Shown: positions 52,656 to 61,026 of the stretch, piece by piece
How positions within the stretch are numbered: position 1 is the first letter of the stretch
Layout of the letters: the number at the start of each line of letters is the position of its first letter
Source: JBBITI01 sp963735055
GTDB lineage: Bacteria > Chloroflexota > Dehalococcoidia > Dehalococcoidales > UBA2162
DNA: 64,000 bases
Assembly: GCA_963735055.1 (NCBI GenBank)
Contig: CAVTJN010000014.1
Span: 1 to 64,000 of the forward strand
Direction of reading: 5' to 3'
Translations under genes and position numbers: made by a program
Notes under the pieces: generated by a model
The model's input: the letters and a program-made list of their open reading frames with translations, nothing else
Databases searched by the model: none
Told to the model about the DNA's origin: nothing

Positions 52656-53045
52656 TCAGTTGCGTCGATCGGCCCCGCCCAGAATCGCTTCGATCCTCCC
52701 GGGAAGTTCGTCAGGATCGAAGGGCTTGGCCAAATAGTCATTGGCGCCCAGACCCAGCGCCTCTTCGGCGAGGTCTGTTGCCGCGCTTACCACAATAACC
52801 GGAAGCTGCGACGAGGCCCGCAGCACCCTGAGTACATCAAGGCCCCCCATGCCCGGCATCCGGAGGTCCAGCAGCAGGATGTCCGGTTTCTCAGACTCAA
52901 TCATCGCCAGAGCGCCCTGCCCGGTCATCGCCGTAATGACGTCATAGCCGGTAGCCAATAGCTTCAAACGGGCGAAATTGAGTATCCGCGGGTCATCGTC
53001 CACCAGCAGCACACGATGCCTGGTCCCGATGCTTTCTGTCGCCAT
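52656..53045 (-). CDS. single-domain response regulator (CheY-like receiver)
   Basis: 129 residues: RVLLVDDDPRILNFARLKL, phospho-acceptor Asp in ILLLDLRMPGMGGLDVLR, Thr/Ser VVSAATD, Lys in DYLAKPFDPDEL. There is no output domain. It is 18 bases upstream of the superoxide reductase gene on the same strand, so the two may share a transcript. No kinase is adjacent. ATG 53045 is followed directly by the domain start. Confidence 0.85.
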   Translation of the reverse strand: MATESIGTRHRVLLVDDDPRILNFARLKLLATGYDVITAMTGQGALAMIESEKPDILLLDLRMPGMGGLDVLRVLRASSQLPVIVVSAATDLAEEALGLGANDYLAKPFDPDELPGRIEAILGGADRRN

Positions 53046-53264
53046 GTTACCCCCCCAGCTATCCTGGGTCCTAAGTAGACTGTAGCATCTGGAACATCAA
53101 ATAGTTACAACATCTGACAAGGAAATATGACGAAATCGTTACTTCCGGGCAGCGACGGGAGCATCACCCTGAGACGCGGCACCAGGCCGGCAGGCACGCG
53201 TTACCCGCGCCGAAGCCTTCAGCATCCGATGCCTCTGTTGGGCAGTGATTGGACCCGGCAGGCG

Positions 53265-54074
53265 CTACTTGTTGGCCGGCGGCGGGAAAGGTCCGTCGAA
53301 GCCCCTCAGGACAATCGAAAAGCCACCGTCAACCGGCAAGGCCACTCCGGTAACGTAGCTCGAAGCCTGGCTGGCGAGGAAGATGGCCACTCCACCCAGT
53401 TCCGGCGGCTGGCCGTAGCGCCCCACCGGAATCAATGATGCGATGCGGGTATCAAAAGTCGGGTCCATCTCTCTGACTTCCTTGCCCAAATCGGTCCTGA
53501 TCCACCCCGGCAATATGGCGTTGACCTGGATGTTGTCGGCCGCCCAGGCAATGGCCAGACTTCGCCCCATCTGCACAATGCCGCCTTTGCTGGCGGCGTA
53601 GGCGGTCAGCACCGAAGACCCGAGGATCGAGGCCATGGAGCCGATATTGATGATCTTGCCGCCGCCCACCGCCTTCATGTAGGGATAGACCGCTTTCGAA
53701 CACAGAAAAGCGGCCCGCAGGTTGGTATTGATGACGGCGTCCCATTCGGCGGTCGAGACTTCAAGCGGTCCCTTGCCTTCGGCGATGCCGGCGTCATTCA
53801 CCAGGATATCGATCCTACCGAAGGTGTCGGCGGTCTTCTTGACCATCGACGCTATCTGTTCTTCGTGGACCACGTCGGTCTCGATCCCGACCACCTTGAC
53901 CCCATAGGCGCCGGTGATCTCTTTGACGGCCTGCGCCGTCTTGGTCCGGTTACGGGCCGCAATCGCAATATTGGCGCCCACCGAGGCCAGGGCGCCGGCG
54001 ATGGCCTTGCCGATGCCCCCGTTTCCCCCGGTTACAATCGCTACCTTACCATCCAGGCTGAACAGGTTAGTCAC
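53265..54074 (-). CDS. short-chain dehydrogenase/reductase
   Basis: 269 residues. TGGNGGIGKAIAGAL cofactor motif, DILVNDAGIAEG, INIGSMASILG, YAASKGGIVQM and PVDGGFSIVLRGFDGP. It is a close relative of the SDR at 31930 (shared NGGIG, GGGKIINIGSM, IAWAADNIQVNAI blocks), so the two may have arisen by duplication. It stands alone with a 220-base gap downstream. The FabG-like assignment leaves the substrate open. Confidence 0.85.
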   Translation of the reverse strand: MTNLFSLDGKVAIVTGGNGGIGKAIAGALASVGANIAIAARNRTKTAQAVKEITGAYGVKVVGIETDVVHEEQIASMVKKTADTFGRIDILVNDAGIAEGKGPLEVSTAEWDAVINTNLRAAFLCSKAVYPYMKAVGGGKIINIGSMASILGSSVLTAYAASKGGIVQMGRSLAIAWAADNIQVNAILPGWIRTDLGKEVREMDPTFDTRIASLIPVGRYGQPPELGGVAIFLASQASSYVTGVALPVDGGFSIVLRGFDGPFPPPANK

Positions 54075-54632
54075 GGCGTTCCTCCCTTTGGCCTAGGTTC
54101 CAGTCCGTCCGGCAGATTCGCGGCCGGGCGCCGGACGAGGCCGAAACAGCTTTCTTTGGCCCCTATAGTAGTGCATGACGGGACGGAGTGCAAAGCTTTC
54201 TCTGTCCGGCCACTTCACCGCTTTGGTTCAGCGGCATCATCGCTTACCGGGGCTTTATCAACCGCTTTAGAAAATCCTAAAGCGTTGCCTACCGTCACGC
54301 TCGGGCCCATATTTTCGCCGGCTCCGGAAATTCCGCCGGCGGCGGTGCGGCGAACCGGCGGAACGTCCCATGTCCGGCATCCTTCAAGTCGGTGGACAAC
54401 CGATACCATACCGAATACGGTACTACTATAAGGGACAAATATTACAAAAACAAGGCACAAATAAAAGTATAAGAGGAACAAAAAAAACCGGGCTCAAGGG
54501 ATTCGTTCGGCAAAGGGGGGAGAGGTACCCCAAGGAGTTTGACAGTTCCATAAGCTGACATTAAGATAGTGCCCTCGGCAACGCCGCGTTTTCGAAGAGC
54601 AGCGGTGAATCGTTCACTCAAGGAGCCAAAAA
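54075..54632. other. intergenic region with palindrome and AT-rich tract
   Basis: 558 bases. TACCG-AATA-CGGTA occurs at ~54406-54420, an inverted repeat whose core ACCGAATACG also occurs near 5480-5490 upstream of pilin cassette 1. It is followed by an AT-rich stretch at 54420-54490, possibly a promoter for the HIT fragment. I see no convincing ORF. Confidence 0.35.
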
Positions 54633-54934
54633 GTGGAACAGAGATGCCATTTCTGTGAGATGATCGCCGGGGGAAAGAAGCCCGCCAATCTGATACTCGA
54701 GAATGACTTTGCGTTCGGAATCTTCGCAGGCTATTATCGCGAGGGCCACAGCACCGTCGTGCTCAAACGCCACACAGAGGCATTCTCTGAAATGAGGCCC
54801 TTATTCCGAAGCATCCGAACCTTGTCGGAATGGGGAAGTACGCGTTCAGGGTGCTCGAGGTGATCGAGGGCTACAAGAACACGCCGAAGGACGAACAAGA
54901 GCGAATGGCAAAGATCATCGGAGGTCTGGTGTAG
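54633..54934 (+). pseudogene. truncated HIT-family gene
   Basis: The start is GTG 54633. CHFCEMIAGGKKPANLILENDFAFGIF, HSTVVLKRHTEAFSEM matches the beginning of a HIT nucleotide hydrolase/transferase. The catalytic HxHxH part is missing: after residue ~54 the frame changes (to RPLFRS...) and a C-terminal piece KYAFRVLEVIEGYKNTPKDEQERMAK appears in another frame. Its TAG stop (54932-54934) lies inside the end of the neighbouring MITE-like repeat. It looks decayed. Confidence 0.6.
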
Positions 54935-55085
54935 TGCATCTCAAATAGCGTTATCCTCTGATTCCGCTCACTCTCTGCTTCCTTCGACCCCACGCTGCGC
55001 TGCGCTTCCTTCGACCCCGCTCCGCTGCGCTTCGGGGGCTTGCAGCAAGCTCAGGACGACCCTTCGACAGGCACAGGGTGAGCGG
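54931..55085 (-). mobile_element. second MITE-like element copy, inverted, one end intact
   Basis: It starts with GTAGTGCATCTCAAATAGCG, the complement of the right end of 46538-46680, and continues with CTGATTCCGCTCAC and CTTCGACCCC repeats. It ends in AGGGTGAGCGGG without the second 11-bp terminal repeat. It lies directly beside the IS630-type HTH gene, eight bases from its stop. Confidence 0.6.
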
Positions 55086-55092
55086 GCGTTCC

Positions 55093-55689
55093 CTAGGTCC
55101 GCCTCATATGGAGATTGATCTTATGGTCGCGGAGTACCCTCCAAACGAAACGGTCCCGAAGCCCGGCCGCCTCGGCCAGGAGCCGCCCATTCCATCGAGC
55201 GCGGCCCGGCGGAGGCGGCGCATCCAGCAGACGGAGCACGCTCTTCTCCATATCCGGAACGGATCGTCCCCACCGGACCCGGATGCCGCGGTCGCGCAGC
55301 ACCTTCCAGACGTAGCCATCGCGTAGTCCGGTCGCCTTGGCCAGGAGCCGCCCATTCCAATGGGCATGGCCCGGAGGGGGCGGCTGGTCAAGCAGGTGGA
55401 GCACAAGCTGCTCGTCACCCGGAGAGTACCGCCGCGGCTGCCCCGGACGTGGGGCATCCTTGAGTCCCTCCAGTCCCAGGCGATCGAAACGCTCTTGCCA
55501 TCTGTGAACCGTGGCCGCCTGGACTCCAAGCTCCGCGGCGATCGTAGTCGTCATTGTGCCATCAGCCGTCATCAGGATGATCTTCGACCTGACCACCATC
55601 CGGTGCTCCACCGTCGAAGAACGAGTCCATGACTCCAGAACGGCTCGCTGTTCGGGGTTAAGCTCTGTGGGAGCGGCTTGACAGGTCAC
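55093..55689 (-). CDS. IS630-type HTH protein with duplicated second domain, no DDE domain
   Basis: 198 residues. N-terminal HTH: LNPEQRAVLESWTRSSTVEHRMVVRSKIIL, IAAELGVQAATVHRWQERFDRLGLEGLKDAPRPG, matching the DNA-binding part of IS630/Tc1 transposases. A second winged-helix-like unit (HLLDQPPPPGHAHWNGRLLAKATGLRDGYVWKVLRD) then occurs twice in tandem, ~45 residues apart. There is no DDE/D catalytic domain, so it is either a truncated transposase or a co-opted DNA-binding protein. The adjacent MITE-like repeat is consistent with IS630 activity. Confidence 0.7.
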   Translation of the reverse strand: MTCQAAPTELNPEQRAVLESWTRSSTVEHRMVVRSKIILMTADGTMTTTIAAELGVQAATVHRWQERFDRLGLEGLKDAPRPGQPRRYSPGDEQLVLHLLDQPPPPGHAHWNGRLLAKATGLRDGYVWKVLRDRGIRVRWGRSVPDMEKSVLRLLDAPPPPGRARWNGRLLAEAAGLRDRFVWRVLRDHKINLHMRRT

Positions 55690-56059
55690 GTCCAGATGCT
55701 ATCACATTATCGGCGTCGCATGCATTCCGATATCTCTTCTCCGGCAACATCCGAGCTGGCATTCCGGATCTGGCCGAAGAGAGTACGACGGCATGCTACC
55801 GATGGTGGCTTCGTCGGTCCGCCCCGGGGGGCGGCCCGCTTCTTGTCTCAGGCCAGCGGAGTGGCCGGCCTGGTAATGCCACTTGGCCGGATACTGGCAA
55901 TGCAGCGCGATCGCACCCCGATTCGCTCCATGCCCCTCCCACGTCCTTCGGAGACCTCAGTGAGGGCTCTTGTGAACCAAGTCCGTTAGTACTGATGAAA
56001 TGGTAAGGGAACTCCCCTCACCTGAGTGATAGAGTGAGTTTGAGTGGGGTTAGGTGGCG
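55690..56059. other. spacer upstream of pilin cassette 2
   Basis: About 370 bases between the divergent HTH gene and the pilin promoter. One weak ORF (55678-55989, 103 codons) lacks motifs or a ribosome binding site, and I do not consider it coding. There is no repeat copy here. Confidence 0.35.
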
Positions 56060-56088
56060 TTGACTAGGGCGGCCGCGCCTAGTACCAT
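56060..56088 (+). promoter_or_regulatory. promoter of pilin cassette 2 with palindromic spacer
   Basis: TTGACT (56060-56065), 17 bases and TACCAT (56083-56088). The spacer holds CTAGGGCGGCCGCGCCTAG (56064-56082), an imperfect palindrome with CTAGG/CCTAG arms, placed as a repressor operator would be. The conserved leader block begins ~45 bases further on, in the transcribed region. Confidence 0.5.
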
Positions 56089-56133
56089 TGGACTATATTA
56101 TCCGAGTATGTGTCCAGAAGGGGCTGTGAGCTT

Positions 56134-56184
56134 CCGCCCGTAATGTGGTCACTTGGGCGGTGGGGAGCCAATAGTGAAACCGGC
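56134..56184 (+). ncRNA. conserved structured leader of pilin cassette 2 (candidate cis-regulatory RNA)
   Basis: CCGCCC (56134-56139), a 15-base loop, GGGCGG (56155-56160), then ...AGTGAAACCGGC to 56184. It is 48/51 identical to the minus-strand block 5419-5369. Unlike cassette 1, no clean terminator stem follows, though GAGGGCGGC and CCGCCTC further on could pair loosely. Confidence 0.5.
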
Positions 56185-56241
56185 ATTGGCGTCATTGAGG
56201 GCGGCGTTATGGTCTTGCTTTCTACCGCCTCAGGGGGAATC

Positions 56242-56637
56242 GTGTCAGAACGGACGATGGGACGTGTCTCGATGAAGAGCCAACGGGGAGCCGGTCTGCT
56301 TGAGGTGGTGATTGCCATCGGTCTGCTGGGCATACTGCTGACGGGTTTTATCCCAGCCATGATGGGCATCACACGCGCCAATATCAAGGTGGATGAACGG
56401 GAAACGGCAAAGAATCTGGCCGAGAGACAGATGGAGTACGTGAAGGGACAGCCGTTTCTGGCAGCCTACGTCCCTGACGACTACGCCTCTGACTACCCGG
56501 GCTTCGTGGTGGACAACCCCATAACCACCAACTCATCCACCATTTCGAACAGGGACGCCGACATCCAGGCAGTCACAGTTATTGTCAGGCTGCACGGCGT
56601 CGAAGTCATCAGATTGACGGGCTATAAGGTGAGATGA
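56242..56637 (+). CDS. PilV-like minor pseudopilin, first gene of pilin cassette 2
   Basis: 131 residues from GTG 56242, four bases after AGGGGG; ATG 56257 and 56272 are alternatives. The prepilin site QRGAGLLEVVIAIGLLG has Gly at -1 and a neutral +1, with the usual Glu at +5. The VDERETAKNLAERQMEYVKGQPF segment is nearly the same as in 4918-5325. It overlaps the next gene by four bases. Expected to be a type IV pilus/pseudopilus priming subunit. Confidence 0.8.
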   Translation: MSERTMGRVSMKSQRGAGLLEVVIAIGLLGILLTGFIPAMMGITRANIKVDERETAKNLAERQMEYVKGQPFLAAYVPDDYASDYPGFVVDNPITTNSSTISNRDADIQAVTVIVRLHGVEVIRLTGYKVR

Positions 56638-57143
56638 TGTCCATGCCACACTCACAACGCTTCAGGAGTAGTCAGTCCGGTTTCACGTTGATCGAACTAA
56701 CGATGGCGCTACTGGTGGGCGGCATGATCATGGCTGCGGCCGGCGGGACACTGTACCAGATCCTGAGTAACAACACAAAGAACACCGCTCGTATGCTGGC
56801 CGTGAAACAGGTGGAGAACGCCATGCACTTCCTTGTCCGTGACGTCCAGATGGCACAGACGATTGAGACCACTGGCCTGGGCTTCAATGAAGTCCTGAGG
56901 CTGACATGGCGGGAGTGGGATTCGTCGCTCGCCCAGGTTGTCTACAACTGGAATCCAGCCGATCACCATCTGACGCGCACCCAATCGGTGGACAATGTTA
57001 CCAGCACCCTGGCTTATTCGATCGATCCGAGGCCAATCTTTCTTCCGGGGTCGGGAGGGACTGTGTCAGTCAATATGACGGCCTCGGTACAGGGGGCTCG
57101 CGAGACCAGGGTAGTGAAGATAGGGCCCCGTACCGGTGGGTAG
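56634..57143 (+). CDS. PilW/PulJ-like minor pseudopilin of cassette 2
   Basis: 169 residues. The prepilin site is SSQSGFTLIELTMALLVGGMI, followed by a hydrophobic helix. AVKQVENAMHFLVRDVQMAQTIETTGLGFNEVLRLTWREWDSSLAQVVYNWNP parallels 4415-4921 closely. The start overlaps the previous stop (ATGATG at 56634), with the large PilX-like gene 19 bases after its stop. Confidence 0.8.
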   Translation: MMSMPHSQRFRSSQSGFTLIELTMALLVGGMIMAAAGGTLYQILSNNTKNTARMLAVKQVENAMHFLVRDVQMAQTIETTGLGFNEVLRLTWREWDSSLAQVVYNWNPADHHLTRTQSVDNVTSTLAYSIDPRPIFLPGSGGTVSVNMTASVQGARETRVVKIGPRTGG

Positions 57144-57161
57144 GCTGACCGAGGTAATGAC

Positions 57162-60100
57162 ATGAAGCGTTTCGCTAGGGGCTACATTGGGCAACAGAAG
57201 GGCTTTGCTTTGCTGACCGTATTGATTCTGATGCTGGTCGGCAGCCTGATCATTACCCCACTTCTGAACTTCATGGGGACTGGCGTCAAGACAACCATGG
57301 TGTACAACACAAAGAGCCAGGAGTTGTACGCTGCCGACGCCGGGATCGAGGACGGCCGGTGGCTTATCGAGAAAGACAAAGTAGCCACGACCTTCCCCGG
57401 TCCCAATCCGCCAAAGTACGATCCGTTTGATTACTTTGAGAGCACCGGGGACGGTTGGTCGTATGACTTGGCATCCCAGACCGGGAGAACGGTAAATGGC
57501 TATAGCGTCAACGTTACGCTGAGAAACATGTGGATTCCAGACCTTCCAGTCCCGGATGCGGCCAACGCGAAGGCCATCATCCAGGGGTCGGTCGGTAACC
57601 CGCCCAAACTGGTGATGACCGGGGCGGTGGTGGACCTTCCCGGCGCCACCACGCCGGGGACATACAAGATAAAGATCACGCTATTCCGGTGGAGACCCTC
57701 TCACGATCAATACGCTCGGGATATGGCTGCCTCCTGGCTTTACCTACCATGCCCCGGGAAACAACAACCTTGTAAACCAGCTTGGGATCGGCCAACCGAG
57801 AATGTACACGACCGAATCATGGCCACCGGCCGAGTACAAGAGTGGTCAGGCCCTGGTCTGGACCTTCAGCGACTACCCGTTCTCCGGTAACGCGTCTGCA
57901 TCGCAAAGCCCCTTCCCCGGCGTCAACATGGCAGATGCGCCGGACCTGGTGAGCACGATCACCTTTCAGTTCGACGGGCCCGAAGGCGCCAACCCGGCGG
58001 CCATTGCCTGGATGAATACGAACCTTAACCTGAGTGGAGGCATCCACTACACGTGGGACGCTGACAAGAAGGTGTTCCAGGTCGTCTCCACCGCAGGCAA
58101 CACCACGGTTGAGGCCTATAGTATCAAGACCGAACTGCGAGAGATGGCGGCAGCGATACAAGGGGACTACTATGCCACGGGCAACAGCCTGATGACCAAC
58201 TCCCACTCAGACAACTATCACATCCGCGACCACTGGATCAACACCGATCATTCAAGCAGCAACACTGTCGCCCAAGAGTCCTCACCGGGCGCCGGTAATG
58301 GCGTTCCCCTTGACGGCGAGGTGAAGGCGGCCTTCCTCTACTGGACATCGTGGTTTCACGAATCGGAGAAGGACACCGTACATCCCCTGGACCCGGATAC
58401 GTGCTCGTCATTCACCAACTGGGACCGCAGCGGTTTGAGCCCCTACCTGAACACCAGCTGGGGTGGGGACGGCGATGTCTTTGAAGGCCACTTCCGCACC
58501 GGAAGTATTGACCCATACCGGTACCTTACCCTGAATAACGGGGTCGACCTGAGCGCCTACTCCCAAGGGCTGGCCACCGTCTCCTGGGACCAGGGGGTGA
58601 GTCTGGTGGGGGCGGGACTGACAGACAACTGCCGCAACTTCAACAACTGGACCCGCAGTCCATCCACTAATGCCTGGGCCCTTGACGGCACCAGCAACTG
58701 GTTCACGGGTCACTTCAACACCGGCTACAACAGTCGGGACCTCAGGTTAGACAGCGACCAGCTTCTTGCCGGGTACAACCCGGGACAGGTCACTGTCTCC
58801 TGGAAGCAGTGGGTCGCTTCGGACCCGGAACCAGTGTTCTCCGATGGCTGCCGAAATTTCAATTACTGGACAAGCGTCGGCAACGTCGTGGGCCGTGTAC
58901 CATCCCAGCCAGCCGCAAAACAATACTACTTACTACTTCCAAGCCCATTCCACCAGTGGCAGCACTAGCAGCAACCGCGACATGACGCATTCTCAGAGCC
59001 TACAGGACTATGCGTCCGGAGGGAGCGTAACTCTTGTCCTGGGATCAGTGGGTCACCGGTGCGGACCCGGATGATGGCCTTCGGGTTGACTTCTACAATC
59101 AGACGACTTCCAGTTGGACGACGGTTTACTCGGTCCTCGGTACTTTCACGGGCACGCAGCGCCCGTCAATTCCGATACCCAGCCAGTACTTGAACGCCGG
59201 TTTCAGAATGAGATTCCATCTTGTTGGCTTTACTGGGAACTACGAGAACTTCAACATTGATAGCATCGACATAACCTTCGTTCGGTCAGCCTCGGCGCCA
59301 GGGGAAAACGATGGCCTTGACATTTCCTACTCGGGTAATAGTGGTTCTACTTGGAGCGACCCTGTCCCCGTGTTCCGCGGTAGCGGTCCGGGTTTTACCA
59401 GGCCGGCGGCGAACAACGCCAGCTACGTCGTGCCCGAAGAGTACTTGACGGACCAGTTCAGAGTCAGATTGTATCTGGTCGGCTTCGGCACGAGCGGCCA
59501 GTACCTTAATCTGGACGACATCACGATCACCTGCCCGCCCCCCCCCGACATCGGACCCGCGGACGGCCTGGACTTCTCTTTTTCGGGCGATAATGGGGCC
59601 AACTGGAGCGCAAACATCCAGGCGTTCCGCGAACACGCATCGCCCAGTAGTTTCTCCTACGCCGTTCCTTCTGCCTACTTGACCAGCCAGTTCAAGATGA
59701 GGTTCTACCTCGTCGGATTCGGCGGCAACGGGCAGTATTGCACCATTGACAATGTCAAGATCACCGTCGGAAACGGGGACACATCGGCATTCTTCAAGAT
59801 AAACGGGACTCAGGTGTATTTCGATGCCAACGGCATCCCGCGGCAGGGGATGCAGAACATTTCCGCCGATCACGCTTCAGTGATAAGCAACGTTATTGGC
59901 ACCAACCCGACCGGTTTCTCCTACGCCAGTTACAAAGATGTGACGGAGCTGGTACGGGCCTTCAGTCCCAGCCCCAGTGGCCAGACCAACCACCCGGGTA
60001 TCGCCACCTACACCGTCGGCGGAGTGGATGGGACCCTCGGCGATGACAGTCGGCCGGGCGACGGATACCAGCTGGCCCACGCCGGTTGGTCTTTGATTAT

Positions 60101-60728
60101 CGTCTATTCCAGCCCGCAAACCCTGGGTCACCAGCTGTACCTTTTTGACAGGTTCAGTTTCGACGACGATTTCGCCGACCTCGACTTCGATCGAGATGCT
60201 TCCCACCTGCCGGGTGGCGACATCAGGGGTTTCATCGTCCCTGATCGGGTCCCGGGTGAGGCGATGACGGCCGATGCCGCGAAGATGACCATCATGGTCG
60301 GCGAGGGTGACGACTTCATTGCCGGCAGCAGCGGCTACCCCGGCGATTTTGTCGCTTTCAACGCCCCGGCCAACTACTGGACCTCCCCGGCCATTGCGGC
60401 AAGGGATATACCCAACAACTACAAACTCTGGGACGGCAAGGACTCACAGGTTGTCTCGAATTCGAACACATCGAGTTCTCCAAATAACGTGTGGAACGGC
60501 CTGTCGACCGCGTTCAACGCCGACGGCATTGATGTCGACACCTTCCACATCCCGTGGGACAGCAACCATGATGGAGCGGTCAGTAGCTCGGACATGCTGT
60601 CACCCGGTGATATTTCGGCCCACATCGACCTGTGTACCGCCCAGGATAACTGGAACCTGGTATACATTATTCTGTCTTTCCGCAGCAAGGCGGTAACGGG
60701 CGGCTCGGTAACCTACTTGATCCGATAG
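57162..60728 (+). pseudogene. large PilX-like minor pseudopilin/adhesin of cassette 2, at least three frameshifts
   Basis: Begins MKRFARGYIGQQKGFALLTVLILMLVGSLIITPLL with the ELYAADAGIEDGRW block, matching 1514-4396. The frame changes near 57690 (after YKIKITLF), near 58885 and near 59035. The open segments 57802-58968 and 59034-60728 contain jelly-roll-like repeats: DGLDISYSGNSGSTW, FRVRLYLVGFG, YLNLDDITI, DGLDFSFSGDNGANW, FKMRFYLVGFG. The full product would be ~1,190 residues, longer than the cassette-1 paralogue through extra repeats. The ends are well preserved, so either assembly indels or recent inactivation could explain the breaks. Confidence 0.75.
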
Positions 60729-61026
60729 CGGCACACGGGAATAGAGGGGCCTACGGGGTCGAGTGTTCTTTGACTTTCCTGATGGAGTAGTAATCACAAG
60801 AGAGCCGGTGGGACTGAGCGATACGCTCGCGCCGTCATGGTTTCTGCAGGGACCGCGAGGCATCACACCAACCACATGACAGACAAGTGGTTCGTGATGG
60901 TTGTGGCAGGGCCAAACCCATCTTGTGTGCCCCAACCTCTTGGAGCAAGATAACAACATGAGATGGATCTGGTTGACGTGACGCCCCTCCAACCGGTTCG
61001 CGCAGGTAGCCGGAGGAGATTGAAGG

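Noticed and set aside
54215..54481. 88-aa minus-strand ORF in the 54-kb spacer
   Set aside because: Hydrophobic start from AT-rich DNA and a random-looking remainder; no ribosome binding site.
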